Both the position numbers and the translations under genes were made by a program. Below are positions 33,916-46,262 of a stretch of 64,000 nucleotides of DNA, piece after piece. A model generated the notes under the pieces. It was not told the DNA's origin. It did no database searches and was given only the letters and a program-made list of their open reading frames with translations. Location of the stretch: positions 42,738,075 to 42,802,074 of the forward strand of contig CM059564.1 in the NCBI GenBank assembly GCA_030386875.1. Reading direction: 5' to 3'. Origin of the DNA: Morinoia aosen. Taxonomy: Eukaryota > Arthropoda > Malacostraca > Amphipoda > Talitridae. Positions within the stretch are counted from its first letter, which is position 1. Every line of letters starts with the position of its first letter.

Positions 33916-33972
33916 ATGTCGGCGATCAACACAACCACGGACGCCCAGGACGACGACGTTGACTCCTGCGAG
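33916..33972 (+). CDS. Candidate first coding exon, 19 codons, unknown gene
   Basis: ATG opens the peptide MSAINTTTDAQDDDVDSCE, acidic and polar, which runs straight into GAG|GTGAGG, a good 5' splice site in phase 0. The 57-base block is GC-rich with mostly C/G third positions, unlike the AT-rich DNA on either side. Reading past the donor gives a stop after nine more codons, so splicing would be needed for a real protein. I do not recognise the N-terminus. It would most naturally be an alternative first exon of a plus-strand gene continuing outside the window. Confidence 0.4.
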
Positions 33973-35314
33973 GTGAGGCTCTTGCGTATTTTGCGCGCGT
34001 AAAAAAGTTTCCTAATTGTTTTTAAACGTCCTAAATTAGAAACTTGGTGGTGTTGGAAATTCTTTAATTATTAAATTCCTCAGCAGCCTCGCTTAGGAAA
34101 CTTGTCCTCTGTGAGAGGACATGACAATAGTGACTGACCTTGACTTTTAACATTATCTCTCTGAAAATATGCAACTTCAACATTAAATTCAAAATTTATG
34201 AACTGATAGCAGAATCATGTCTAAAATGGCTTTATTTAGGCACTTTACGAAGCGCTGATCACAGCTTCTGCCTCTTCAAAAAACCTTATATAAAATTAGT
34301 CCCAAAATTGCTATTTCAATAATTGTTAGTGATTTTTGATAGTTTGACCAGGACCTAATGAAGAGCATTTGAGAATTATATCCTGTTCGATTTCCTGAAC
34401 TCAGCTTAAATGATTAAAATGAAGGATATTTAAAATAATAATCAGGAGACCAAAACGTATCCTTTTCGAGCCAATTTCTAGTACGCAACTGCACGTATTT
34501 GGTGTTGAGCGAAGTAAACAAAAACTGTTTTTATTAAACAATAAAAAATGTTACTGAAACTGAGAGCGTAAGGAAATGGATGCATTTCATATAAACATTA
34601 AAACTGTGAGTATTTACGCTTACGCTTTGCTTGGATGCATACTACGCTTTGCTTGGATCAATCATCACATTTCAAAAAATAGCAAATTCCCATTTTTCTG
34701 GTCTGTTAAATTGAGTTTGCTTTTATGTTCAATGGGCAAGCTGAATTTATTGCACAAGCAGCTCATTTGGCTCATCGACATCGCAATTACTAAACGATTG
34801 CAGGCTTTTGAAAAACCTGGAAATTTATGGCCTTCAATATATCAGCCAGTTTTACTTCGGGAAAGCATTTTTTTGGGGCTCTATTTAAGCTTTCTTCTCA
34901 ATCTCCGAAAATATTTTTTTCTCCAGCCACTTCCGATAACGGCTTCCAATGGATTACAAGATCACGCCATTTAGCGCAGCCAATGGCCTCCAAACTGAAG
35001 TCTGGTTGACTTAATTACTTTCCGAATGGGTTTTCTTGAAATAAACACCTGGAGCAACCTATTTTCGACTTCTTTACGTGATTTGTATAGTCTGGGCTGC
35101 AACGCAAAGCATCTTTCACTAACATGCAAAATTAGAGGACATAACAGCACTCTCAAATAGAGAGAATATTAACAATTCTAAAAAATTTAGATGAATTCTT
35201 TATACGTATACTCCTCTCCTAAATTTTACCATGAGTTATGTTATAATAAATTAGCATGTTAGAAAAATTATAATTTACACTCCGACAAAATGTGTTCATA
35301 TGTCCAAGACAAAA
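33973..35314. other. Putative intron and AT-rich DNA
   Basis: Contains a 132-codon ATG frame (34576-34974), hydrophobic and rich in Leu/Phe, without domain support. A 15-base direct duplication ACGCTTTGCTTGGAT occurs near 34620 and 34644. Confidence 0.3.
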
Positions 35315-35437
35315 GATTCTATGATTAGGATATACTGCGTAGGTACATTATCAGAACCATAACCCGCTCGTAAAATTTTCTGATTAAATCGAATGAAAAT
35401 ACATAATTAAAACGAGGTTCACTACTAAAAGTTGATT
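35315..35437. repeat. Dispersed direct repeat, copy 1
   Basis: Shares GATTCTATGATTAGGATA, then GAACCATAACCCGCTCGTAA, then AATTTTCTGATTAAA, and a later CTAAAAGTT segment with 36547-36668, in the same orientation 1232 bp apart. Identity looks close to 80%. It is probably a fragment of an unrecognised dispersed repeat. Confidence 0.75.
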
Positions 35438-36546
35438 TATCGTACAGAAGTAAAAATTATTTCAAATTCTAAAATCAGTCTTTCCTACGCTTAGTTTAAA
35501 TATTTCAATGATAAAAGTATTCGTCAATGGAGCAGACGACGCTACAGCGCATGCGCAGACGCAGCTAAGCATCCTAGCACAAGCTCACAGCAGGAAATTA
35601 CTTTCTCGCTTCATTGCCTCTCATATCCGTAGTGGTCACATTATACTGAGAAACAGAAAATTCCGATGCCGCTTTGAAACTGCGCGTTCAGCCAAACCTG
35701 GAAATTGTTATTTAGCTCAATGAAGGATAAAATTGAATGATATTGTATTATATGATGCCTTGTGCAATTAAAATTTCCTGTGCTGCAAACACTGTTTACC
35801 ATTTTGTGTGTGCATGTCCATTGAAGCGACAATATCGGGTTTTAAAAGCTTTCGTATGCTGGAATTAATTCCTAGATATGCTTTGATGTGATTCTTATTC
35901 ACTTAGATGCCTGGTAAACAAACAGCAGAATGTCAAATACATGTAACGATACGATCAAGAAAACATCAAAATAAGTAAGTTTAACCCCAAACTATTGTAC
36001 AACACGTGTTATATAGTTTTTTCTGTCATGATAGGCCAAACTCTGGAGCATTTTATTTCTACCAGAGCCCGAACGAGATCTAGTTTCAAAAACTTTATAT
36101 TTCTACCTTTGCCTGTATGCAAATAAGCCAAGTTGAGTAAACTGAATAGAGAAACGTGAAAGTTACCGAGAACAAGTTACCGGCACCAAACCATCATAGC
36201 TGAAATAACCTTATAACAAACGTACAATAAAATTTTTTCCGCCAACTGTTCCTCAATAAGACCAAAAAGAAACAGCCGTGACCTCAAATTCTGCCAGCAA
36301 TTCACTAAGTTTTAACATGGCTGTTCGCAATAATGTTCCAAGCTGTTGTCATTAATAACATTATGTCCTTGATGTATCCAAAATGTTATATCCAGGCGTT
36401 GCCTGCAAAATTTATTGACCTTCAGGAGCAGTCATAATTTTGAGATCACTCTTTCAATTCTTGATTACTAGATAAATGTTCAGTAAATGTCGTTATAGCC
36501 TAGAAGCATCGCCTGCAGCAAGTTACTTTGCGCATTATGATGCCTT
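35438..36546. other. Stretch between the two dispersed repeat copies
   Basis: A GC-richer patch near 35530-35600 (71-codon plus frame 35508-35723, no domain). Otherwise AT-rich with nothing recognised. Confidence 0.35.
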
Positions 36547-36668
36547 GATTCTATGATTAGGATACATAGATGCATGACTAGAACCATTACTCGCTCGTAA
36601 AATTTTCTGATTAAAGTGGATGAAAATACGTAATAAAACGTGGTTCGCTTCTAAAAGTTTATTTATGG
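36547..36668. repeat. Dispersed direct repeat, copy 2
   Basis: Partner of 35315-35437: GATTCTATGATTAGGATA, GAACCATTACTCGCTCGTAA and AATTTTCTGATTAAA are all kept at equivalent spacing. Confidence 0.75.
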
Positions 36669-37272
36669 TGCTGAGGGCAAAGATTGTTTTAAAATTATTG
36701 CTATCAATTTCAACAGAGGCTTAAAATAACTTTTTGTTACAAGCCAAATCGCTTAGAATAATTGAAATTTTCAGAATTAAGTAGCATTGAACTATTCTCG
36801 GAGGAAGGAAGAGTATAACCAAAAGAAATATGAAGAATTCAAATAATGTTTGTGGTATAAAGCTGATACCAAAAATTTCCATTTAATGCACAGTTTTAAA
36901 GGTAATCGTAAAGTAGACAAAACTACTGACAGCGTCACCTTTCGAACTGAAATAATATAAACCTAACACTCGTCTCTCCCAAAACATGCAACGATAATAA
37001 AAATATATAATGATCTCTCGAGTGGCGACCCTCCGAGCACGTCATAAGTAAATTTATATACTCAAAGAAATCTCCTGCTCGAAAGACAACAAAAGCAGGG
37101 TTCGAATATGAGACGAGTATATCAATATTCAGCGCGAGGGGCCCTGAAGCAGTGAGTAATGACGTCTTCTCTTGATTTGTGATCGCTGCAACTTTTGGTG
37201 GAAATCGTGATTGTGGAACTGAGTTTGTTCTGTGCTGGTTACTGGCCGGGGAATTGCCTTTTGTGAACACCG
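36669..37272. other. AT-rich stretch, nothing firm
   Basis: A 111-codon minus frame (36935-37270) abuts the next array and has no domain. Nothing else was seen. Confidence 0.35.
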
Positions 37273-37550
37273 TTATTTTGAGAACCGCGTCATTTTGAGA
37301 ATCGGGTCATTTTGAAAATCGCTTGATTTTGAGCATCGCGTCATTTTGCGAATCGCGTCATTTTGAGATTCGCGTTATTTTGAGAACCGTGTCATTTTGA
37401 GATTCGCGTTATTTTGAGGATTGCGTCATTTTGAAAATCGCATCATTTAGAGAATCGTGTCATTTAGAGAATCGCGTCATTTAGAAAATCTCGTCATTTT
37501 GAGAACCGCATCATTCTGAGAACCGCACCATTCTTTAGAATCGCGTCATA
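37273..37550. repeat. 17-bp minisatellite TCATTTTGAGAATCGCG, 16 copies
   Basis: Sixteen consecutive 17-bp units, with one of 18 bp near the right end, such as TCATTTTGAGAATCGCG and TTATTTTGAGAACCGTG. The unit is unrelated in sequence to the 17-bp array at 31748, yet has the same period. CGCG recurs every 17 bases in much of the array. Confidence 0.95.
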
Positions 37551-38455
37551 ATGGAGGCTGCATTGACTTAGAAGGGAATAAAAATTTAAATTTAAATTCG
37601 CAGCGATCATGCGATACTGATTATGAAATACTTCAATATGGAGACATTTATGCTGCATATTTATTCCATCCAATGGGAGTTAACTTAATGAGCATTTATT
37701 CCTATTGTTGCGTGTATGCATGTGCTGCATCCAATTAGTATGGATGAAAGACGCTCATTCATGACTGAAATTTCAGCGCATTTTACCCAAATATAAAATT
37801 TTAAACGCTTGGGAATTTGGAGTTAAAAACCAGTGTTTTTAAAACTTCTATTTTATGGCATTCAATTATTATATTTAGTATTCTTTGCATGGAAGAGAGC
37901 GATTACTAAAGAGGTAAAAAAAATATTGTGTTATTCGAGTTTCAGTAAAGATTTGTAGAGTCGAAAACATCTAACTTGGATGCATTCAACTTTTTCAGTG
38001 ACACTCATCCGGTATATCTAAATTTTTAAAATATATTTAACGATAATTAGGTCTAACCTGAATTGCCCTAATACTTTTCGTCACGAGCAATGTAATGCAA
38101 CCAAAGGATTGCTTGATAAAAGCAAAAAACGACCAGTTGGCTCGATCACGCGAGTAATCTACGCCGAGTACAAGGACATGTCTTTTTAACAGAATATTTT
38201 TTACAATTTTAGTCCCTCAACTCCTGCTAATTCAGAAAGTTACGAAGAAAATTTTAACTCCGTGCCATAGATCGTCACTGCGTAGGGTTTCCATTCTCTA
38301 CAAGGCTCAGAAGACATTAATTTCCGGCAGGCTAATGAGTAGCGCCGAGGTTCGCATCAGACCATCACGATTCGCTGCCCTTAATGAGTTTCCTAAGTTC
38401 CCTAATTGGAGTTCAGATTCCGCTGCTGAGTCTCCTTGTGTAAGCACACTTATTA
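37551..38455. other. AT-rich stretch, nothing recognised
   Basis: No array, transposon end or credible frame. A GC-richer part at 38270-38430 is closed by stops in all frames. Confidence 0.4.
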
Positions 38456-38800
38456 CCTAAGATTTGTAGCCTTCGGTTTCTGTCACGTTGAATTGCTCTG
38501 TTTTTCTTACATTAAGTGCTACAATGTTTTATGTCTTCTTCAAAAGAGGAAATCACAAAGGTTCATAAAGTTTGTTGCCCTAAGTTTTCGATTTCTGTGA
38601 CTCTAAATTGGTGTGCTTTCACCGGAAGAGTCTTGAGCGAAGATTCAGCACAAATAATTTATTCGGCTATTTAATTGTCACAAATAATTTAATCTAGGAC
38701 GAAATGAAGGAAAAAAACATTTCAAAAGGAATTAAGTGCTATTAAGCTATATGAGTTCTTTAAAAGAGGAAACCTAAAAGTTTTATGAAGTTTTTGCAGT
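38456..38800. repeat. 122-bp duplication, second copy interrupted
   Basis: First copy: CTAAGATTTGTAGCC..GGTTTCTGTCACG followed by ATTAAGTGCTACAATG..AAAAGAGGAAATC. Second copy: CTAAGTTTTCGATTTCTGTGA at 38579, but its ATTAAGTGCTATTAAG..AAAAGAGGAAACC half lies only at 38731. About 97 bases, including CACAAATAATTTA twice, separate the halves. Confidence 0.6.
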
Positions 38801-39264
38801 GAAAAAATGTATGAGGTATTAGATATTTGATAAGTCATTGTTGAGAACTGCCATAGAAATTCTGTTGAATTGCGGAACTTTTGCTAATTTCAGCAAAAGC
38901 TTCGTTTCTCATATGAATATTAGAGTTTTTTGTTTAACTATTCACTTTCTTCACTCAGGCAAGAATTTATTTACAAATGGAAAGAGTCTCTCAAGCGTAG
39001 TTCTTTGAAATCAAGTCACGGCATCTATATCTTCTCCTAAAATCTTGTTTTTTTCGAAGCTCCTCCGTTGTTTTCCTCGGTAGTAGAACGACTCAGAAGC
39101 TCTCAGGTATTGCGTTCTGGGACAAGATCAGCGCAGCGGAACTAATGCTCACGTGTGTTTGAGTTCACAATTCTGTATATGGTAGAATTTCAAAGACATG
39201 AAGAAAGAAAATTTCGAGGAAGATCATTGATGTTTTTCTGACCTCTGGTGGGAAATTTCAATTC

Positions 39265-39430
39265 GGACCTAAAATTCGAGTTTGACCATAAAATAAGATG
39301 TTTTGAAATTCAGAGAAAAATATAAATGCAGAATGACTTACTAAACTATGGACCAGAAATTCGAGTTTGACGATAAAATATGACACACTCCAATTTGAAG
39401 AAAATATGCAATGCAGAATGATTCACTAAG
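39265..39430. repeat. 85-bp tandem duplication
   Basis: GGACCTAAAATTCGAGTTTG and GGACCAGAAATTCGAGTTTG lie 85 bases apart. Each is followed by ACCATAAAATA or ACGATAAAATA and by AATGCAGAATGA and a CACTAA or TACTAA tail. Confidence 0.8.
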
Positions 39431-39470
39431 AGGAGCTTTTATTTATTTTCAACAATGGCTGGTAGCTTAA

Positions 39471-39659
39471 CACGTTAACTGCGATGCGACCCACCGGTGG
39501 GTTATTTTAAAAAGTTTTAACAATATTTACCATGAATGGTACTCACTAATGTCACTCACTTATGAGTTAATGTCACTCATTTATTAAATTTCTCACTACC
39601 TTTGAATTTAAATTCGCGCTGAACTCTGGACTTCATATAAACCCATCGCCGTCAACGCG
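39471..39659. mobile_element. 189-bp piggyBac-like MITE with TTAA flanks
   Basis: TTAA at 39467-39470 and 39660-39663 brackets the element. The ends CACGTTAACTGCGATG and, from the right inward, CGCGTTGACGGCGATG match at 13 of 16 positions. TTAA target duplications are diagnostic of piggyBac-type transposons. A 14-bp palindrome, ACCCACCGGTGGGT (39489-39502), lies just inside the left end. There is no coding capacity. Confidence 0.65.
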
Positions 39660-39663
39660 TTAA

Positions 39664-40170
39664 AGGTGTGCATTTGTGGTGTAGCCATTCTACGCAGGCA
39701 GCCAAGGCCGCACAATCTACCTTGACTGGGCACGCCGAATCAAGACGAGTCGGACGCAAAAGTTCAGTTGGCGCACGCAGGGCAGTGGGAAGGTTGTGTC
39801 GAAAATGTGGCTCCCGTGCCCTTGAATGACTCTCTCGTAAGCTAAAGCATTTCTGCTTAAGCAATGCTTCGTAAATTTCGTCCTCAATTGAACAAATACT
39901 ATAATTTGGAAGACGAGTCCAACTAAAGTTCAAAATACGTAGTTACTATGTATTCAATGAAACAAATTTCGGAACAATTGCCGATATTCTTGAAACTCGC
40001 AACAAATGTTGAGGCAGCTTTAAGTCGTCCTTCCTAAAATCCTTATTTGATTAGGGTTAAACCTTTTCAAAAGACACTTTGTGACGTGCGCTAGTTGGTT
40101 GAGATTTCTTGCGCGTTTTTTCTTTGACAAAACTTGTCCTGTTCCTTCGAAGTTAAGTTAAATTTGCAGC
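39664..40170. other. Upstream flank of a candidate first exon
   Basis: 39660-39820 is GC-richer and carries a 93-codon minus frame (39652-39933) without recognised domains. The 90 bases before the ATG at 40171 are moderately GC-rich. No TATA box was seen. Confidence 0.3.
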
Positions 40171-40188
40171 ATGGAAGAGAGCAGCAGC
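40171..40188 (+). CDS. Candidate micro first exon MEESSS
   Basis: ATGGAAGAGAGCAGCAGC is followed at once by GTGAGTATT, an excellent 5' splice site, in phase 0. The ATG context (CAGCATGG) is favourable. Six codons are too few to identify a protein. It is listed because it repeats the arrangement at 22978 and 33916 on the same strand and phase, as expected for alternative first exons of one gene. Confidence 0.3.
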
Positions 40189-43100
40189 GTGAGTATTGAA
40201 ACTATCTCGTTATTTATATTGTAAAGGATTTTCAGTCAAAAATATAAGCTTAGACAAAATTTCCGTCGAGGACGAGATGTTTATATTTTGTATATGATAT
40301 ACTCTTAATTATAAGTTTAAAATGAATTCTTCTTGAATTTCTATTTTTATGTTTACAAATGGATTTTTGACTTCAGAAAATATATTCACATAATCCATTC
40401 TTTTCCGTTTCAAATGTGAGGGCTTTGAACTTTTTATCTTTTTTTTGAAAACAGTTGTCCAACTTGAAATACTAATTTACTCCCCCATTTGCTAGGTGAC
40501 TTTGTTTGATTAGTTTTTATAACATTTATAAAGCTCAAGGATACCGCCGTGAAAAAATGCATAAAAGACTGATTTGAGAAACAATTCGATTAAACATGAA
40601 ACTTTTAAACAACATTTAAAGTTCCGAAACGCATTCAAACTGCCCATAGGAATCCAATACATTTATAAGATTAAAATTTCTCGTCGAATTTGACAGGACG
40701 AGAAAGTAAATAAAAAGGTGTTTCAAATTGTTAAGTTTTTGAACTGTGCAAAAAAAGGATTTTTCGATAGCTGAATTGTCACTGTGGTTTTTAAGCCGTA
40801 TTTAACAGGCTGAATGCTTTTAGAGCATCCAAAATGTCAAATCGTAATTGGGAGTTTTTGGTGCTTCCTATAACGCAATTTAAAAAGGAGCGGTTGTCAA
40901 AAATACGAGTGCTACTATAATTAATTGACAAGCATTGAGGTTTACTTTAAAAAAAAAATTCAATCATTCCCTTCAAATTTGAGCCGACGCAGTTTTACAC
41001 CACGAGAAAGAATAAGGAATGACACAGTTGAGCTAACAAAATCTTAAGTAGTCCCGACCAAATATACTCACACGTTGTTCTCAACATAAACTTATCCGTT
41101 AAAAAAGCTTTTCTTCCGTTTAACTTTTTTATAAAATACTATTGACTCCTGAGTTATAATTTTTTTCCAGTCATATTCAGACAAGTGTGAAATTTTAAAC
41201 TTCTGAAATGAAGTGAATTTTACTCGCAGAATTTCCTTTCATGCTCAAGCAAGTTTCCACTCGAAATTTTCATTCACAAAGAAATAAGTCGGGAAATTTA
41301 CTTTCTCTATCTTGCAAATCAAGTCTAGGTTCCTAATTTTTTTTAATTGAGGTTCTAAAATTTAGAACGCGTGATGAAAACTCACGCGATTAAACACAGC
41401 GTATATTTTATTTTTATTTTACATATGCTATCACAAGCTTTACTGCATTGATATTTCAAGATGAAAGAAATTTAGAGAGTGAATCAATAATGGTGGAATG
41501 TCTTTGCTCTAGAATTTCCAAGAGAGTTATTACAGAACGTTGTCATATTGTAGGGCAACGTAAATTTATCCCTTGCAAAATACCACATACTTCATTCAAG
41601 ACCTAAATTAATGCTCATTTAGCTAGTTTTTATTTCTAGTATTTGTCAATTGCAATGGTGTAGCTATTGAAGAAAGAGCTCAAGTCCTGATGGGCGTGGA
41701 AATAAATAAAAAATTAAGTTTAAATTGAAAAATTAAGTTGAAGTTGAAAAATGAAGTTGAATCACGGAAGCTTCGGTAGAAATAAAGGAACTCAGGTTAC
41801 TAAGTCGCAAACTTTTTGAATGCGGTGAGAAAACCTTAAACCGTGCCCTCATTCTGATTTTTTTAACAAATACTTTTTGATAATTTTTGAGCATTCTTAA
41901 AAAACTATGAATAAAACAAAATTTGACTTTGACTTTTTTTAGTGGAACATTAATGGTGCTTCCTATGAGTAGGGAAGTTTTGAGAGATGCTAATTTTCGT
42001 ATTTGTCATTTGTATTAAATTCAAATTCAAGTTTTTTACAAATTAACTGAACCTATTGTTCATCTTTTTTCAATAATAATAATAATACCTTTTACGAATG
42101 TAATTACAAATTATTTAAATTTTCTCTGAATAAAAAAGTTCCTCGTGATGAAATGTTAACTGACTTAAAACATCGAGATGCAATATTAAAAAAAAATACT
42201 CATTATAACTTCAAAAAAGTATGCGTAAACATCTAACGTCAAAGACCTGGAAAAATTCACCACATATGTTTCAGTTTCAGTCTCCCGAAGCCGTCAGACA
42301 CACGTTCTTTCAACCTTCCGTCATTCTTAAGTCAGAGACTCATCAGCGCTTCTGAACGAATAAATGTCTTCTGCGACAGGTGTTGGACCGCAACAAGTGT
42401 GACAAACGAACGAGCAACAAGAATTGTGCTATAGCGTACTATAATAGGAAAGTTCTACTTTCAACTTCACTGTGTTAGCTTATTTACTGTCACTTCAAAC
42501 GGTATGGTTAGTATGGATGCACCTTGAAAAAAATTTCTGAATATTTCAAGCTATGGATTGTGATTGAAATGTAAACGGAGTTTTTTGAAAAGATGTTTGA
42601 GCAACACTGAATTTTAGAAAATTTGAATTCTTAGAATGTATGAAGTATTATTTCGCATACAATAAATTTCAAATATCACTTACGTTTCTTATAACATTGG
42701 AGTTAATGTAATAAAGAAAGGGCCTTGTAAATCTACCAGCTATTATTTAGTTACTTACATCATTTATTTTGACACATCTCAACTATGAGTGTCTGGAAAA
42801 ATAAAAATACCATGTTAGAAAGCCTAGAAAACATCACAACTCATCCGTTCATTGTCTGGTTTTTGCTCTAATTGTACGGCTTGAAAAAATAAATTCTGAA
42901 ACACTGCATCCGCATTTATTTCAAATTAATGAAGTAACCATACTGGATTTTCATTTAAAATGAATTTATCAATTGATGAACGTATGACGGTAGAGTGGGT
43001 GAAACTATTATTTTTAAATGCATTGCGAATAAAGTAATCTAGTAAATTATTTGTTTCTCGGTCTTTAGCGAGAATAAAGGCCCACTTCATTGAGAAATAA

Positions 43101-45022
43101 TACACTCCAATACAGTTCGGAAACAATAACGTAAATGCATGTGAGTCGCAATGTACTGCATCAATCTCGTAGTGTAAATTTTCAAAGAAAACACGGACGT
43201 TAGAAGGTTAAATTCAAATCATGTTTAAATTCAGAAGTACTAGATCCTTGAATACTGTCGAGCAACAGATCACGCTCCACAGTGACCACGAACATTAAAC
43301 AAGAGAAAAATCTGTTCGTCAAATAAAGCAATGATGCCCATGTTGTGCCTGCATTTCCCGTGCGGCACAAATTAGCTAAGAAAATTGAGTTTTTAATTTC
43401 TGCGTAGAACACTTTGGAGCTTGAAATGTGGAACTTTTAAATTTATCATAATTCTGAAATGCTCAGAATTTGGACTCGATGGCGTTTTTGTGTTTACCAG
43501 TGCGGCTTTGTTCTCCGGAATCAATAGAGTACATGCTACAAGTTTGGATGAAACTCACTATTTGATTGTCTAGCTACTTTATTACTTCAGTTAACTTGGA
43601 AATCCCCAGCCACAGCGTAGATTTGAGATTTATGTTTTTAAAAACCAGAAAATGATTGATTCATGTTTGTATTGTACAAGGTACGAGTATGTTCCCGCAC
43701 AGGATACTCTGTACGTGGAAACATCATGTTTTGAAGGAAGAAGAAAAAAGACAAAGAAAAAACGAAAAAAGTATGAAAATTAAGAAACGCTAAGAAGAGA
43801 CCTATCTACGCGTGCGGTAACCCAATAGAAGCTCCAGTGGGACGCCAGTTCCCATAGCATAGGATAAACCAGCTTAATTAATTATCCTATTGCCTATCTT
43901 ATTTTCTAGGAAACAAATGGAAAAGAAGAATATTTCAGTTCAACACGGAAGTATGGCTACTGGTTTTTAATTTTTCGTCATGCTTTATAATTCACAGAGA
44001 TATTGCAAATTATTAGACTAAACCCATGAAGGAATAAAAGAAATGAACTACCACTGCTTCAAAACTTTTTTTAATATTGCAATCTTATTTTAGAGCTTCA
44101 CATACTTTAATTTAGCTTTCCTGATCAAGGAACAATAAAGCTAATACGTACCTATTATCCTCACAGAATGCCATCATGTGGGAATGATTATAAATTTCAA
44201 AATAAGATTTTCAAAGGAAAGTTGAGCTTTAAGAGCTTTTGACCTGATTTTGCAACAAGGGATTTAGTTTTAGCATATCACGGAACCAAAGCTACCCTAC
44301 GGTCTAACTTCGATCAAGCTGAAGGTTCAATATCCGGCCTAGTCTCCTGCCTTCTTCGAGGACGGCCTCCTCTAACCTTCGAAGACAACCTCTGCCATTC
44401 GGAGCACTTTTTTCCCTTTCTTCCTTTCAGCTTTCGTACTCACGAACGTTTGCGTGCTATTCTAAAATGTTTTTCTTCAACCTACCCAGTTCTCTTGGTC
44501 CATGTCCAAGAAACATAAGAAATCCATGAATGAAAAATATTGTATCGTTTGTAGTACTGGATATTAATAAATATATACTGACGTTTATTTTTTGTTATGT
44601 TTGGAAGACTTATATCAGAATTTTTTTCAAGTTTCCCGAAATCACATTAAAGTATGTTTTTATACCTGAATAGTGTCTTTTCATTTGTTTAAAAGTAACA
44701 ACATTTTTCTCGACTACCATTTTTTTGTATTGAAATCTACAGTCCTTTTTTCAGTTTCAATATATCTTTGATAACAACATGACGCTTCAATTACGAGTTA
44801 TTATTTTAAGTAAGGGAATGTTAAAAAATAACAGCTGCAACACCACAGTACTGGAATTAAGTAAAGCAACTTTTAAATGTAACTAAGTCCATGATCTGTA
44901 GAAATCAAAACTATTAATAAAAAATATTTATCAATGCACTCTCACTGCAGATGCCTGAAACTTTAATTAGACCCATGCAAATTCCAAAATGTCTTTGATA
45001 TTTTTTTAATCATGTTGGAACA
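40189..45022. other. Long AT-rich stretch
   Basis: Local low-complexity repetition of AAATTGAAAAATTAAGTTGA words (41703-41762) and an AAT microsatellite near 42074. Two minus frames at 42926 and 43200 lack support. GC-richer DNA at 44300-44480 has no open frame of interest. Nothing else was seen. Confidence 0.35.
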
Positions 45023-45060
45023 TATATAAGATGGTTACTGTTCCCGAGCTAGTGAAGGAA
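45023..45060 (+). promoter_or_regulatory. Possible TATA-box core promoter
   Basis: TATATAAG (45023-45030) is followed about 30 bases later by a GC-rich segment (45050-45180) that could be a 5' leader, with start sites expected near 45053. A short frame MHFICIRMKHYQPRLK begins at 45128 and stops. No initiator of the TCAGT type is correctly placed. It rests on one motif and composition only. Confidence 0.2.
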
Positions 45061-46012
45061 CTCCATCTTTATCGACGCTCAGCTCGCTCTCCCGTCTGCC
45101 ATTCGCCCTCGTGATAGCTGCGTGCCCATGCATTTCATTTGCATTCGAATGAAGCATTATCAGCCTCGACTTAAATAAGGTGGGCTTCCAATAGATTCCC
45201 GCATCTTATCTATGCAAAAGCTGTACGGATTTTCGCCAAGTTGCCATATTGATTAAAACCTTCAGAAAAGGATCAGAATACGGTAACCATCAGAATACAG
45301 ATCTGAATATACCTCAAAAAACGAAATGATTTACAATTCACACAATCCATCCTTATTCAGTTTTCCGAATTCCAAACTTATGAGATCTTTCAAATTGCGT
45401 AACCCTTTCTCTCTTTTGTTGCCAATGTTTAACTGTGTTACCCATACTTTCTGATGGTTATCACAAATTGCACGCGTCCTGACACTTTGTTACTTATATT
45501 GTTCATGTACTAATGGTTCTCCTCATGGGGAAAGACAGCGTAGGTGACAACGAGACAGCTTCGGAACACTATCGCAATTTCGAGTGTTTCACCGAAATTT
45601 ACATGTGAATGAGAGCTTGGAAACGAAAGTATGCCTATTCTTTTAGTTGAAGTAAACAACAGAATTTAATTTATCACAAGTTTTTTAGACATTTAGCTTT
45701 AATGATGCTACATTGCAAGTCAGAGAGATCAATGTCTGAATTAATGATTTAATATGAGCAAAGAGAACTGTTCTTTCATTTTTCCTCTGTTGTCGTTCAA
45801 TGTTTGGAAGCGCTCAGGTACTTTTTCAAATTACTCAACCACAATTTTTAACGAAATAATTCATTCAAAACGCAACAGTATTAATACCATCCCAAAGGTT
45901 TTCGTAACTGTGTTATCCGTCATTAAAACACAACAATGAACGTATTTACCTCAATAACATGAAATATTATTCTGAATAACTCCAAACATTCAACCGTCTA
46001 TAGAAATACACA
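45061..46012. other. GC-richer leader-like DNA, then AT-rich DNA
   Basis: Nothing recognised after 45180. A 61-codon plus frame (45754-45939) has no support. Confidence 0.35.
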
Positions 46013-46262
46013 TGTCTACAGATAATACTCCGAGAATTTAACTTTCTCTGACGATAATCATATTTGTCTACGGAAAACACATCAAATATTTGATTTACTC
46101 AGACGATGATGAAATATGTCTACGGACAATACTCCGAATATTTAACTTACTCTGAGATGAATAATTTTGTCTACGGACAATACTCCGAATATTTAACTTA
46201 CTCTGAGATGAATAAAATTTGTCTACGGATAAAACTAGGAACATTTAATTAACTGAAATACT
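46013..46262. repeat. 52-bp minisatellite, about 4.8 copies
   Basis: TGTCTACGGACAATACTCCG heads lie at 46013, 46065, 46117, 46168 and 46220. Each is followed by AATATTTAACTTACTCTGAG and ATGAATAATTT. The third and fourth copies are almost identical. Confidence 0.95.

Noticed and set aside
34576..34974. 132-codon hydrophobic frame, possible receptor fragment
   Set aside because: Leu/Phe richness follows from AT-rich sequence; no motif of a receptor family could be identified.
37092..37110. tRNA T-arm-like GGGTTCGAATA
   Set aside because: No acceptor stem, anticodon arm or D-arm could be placed around it.
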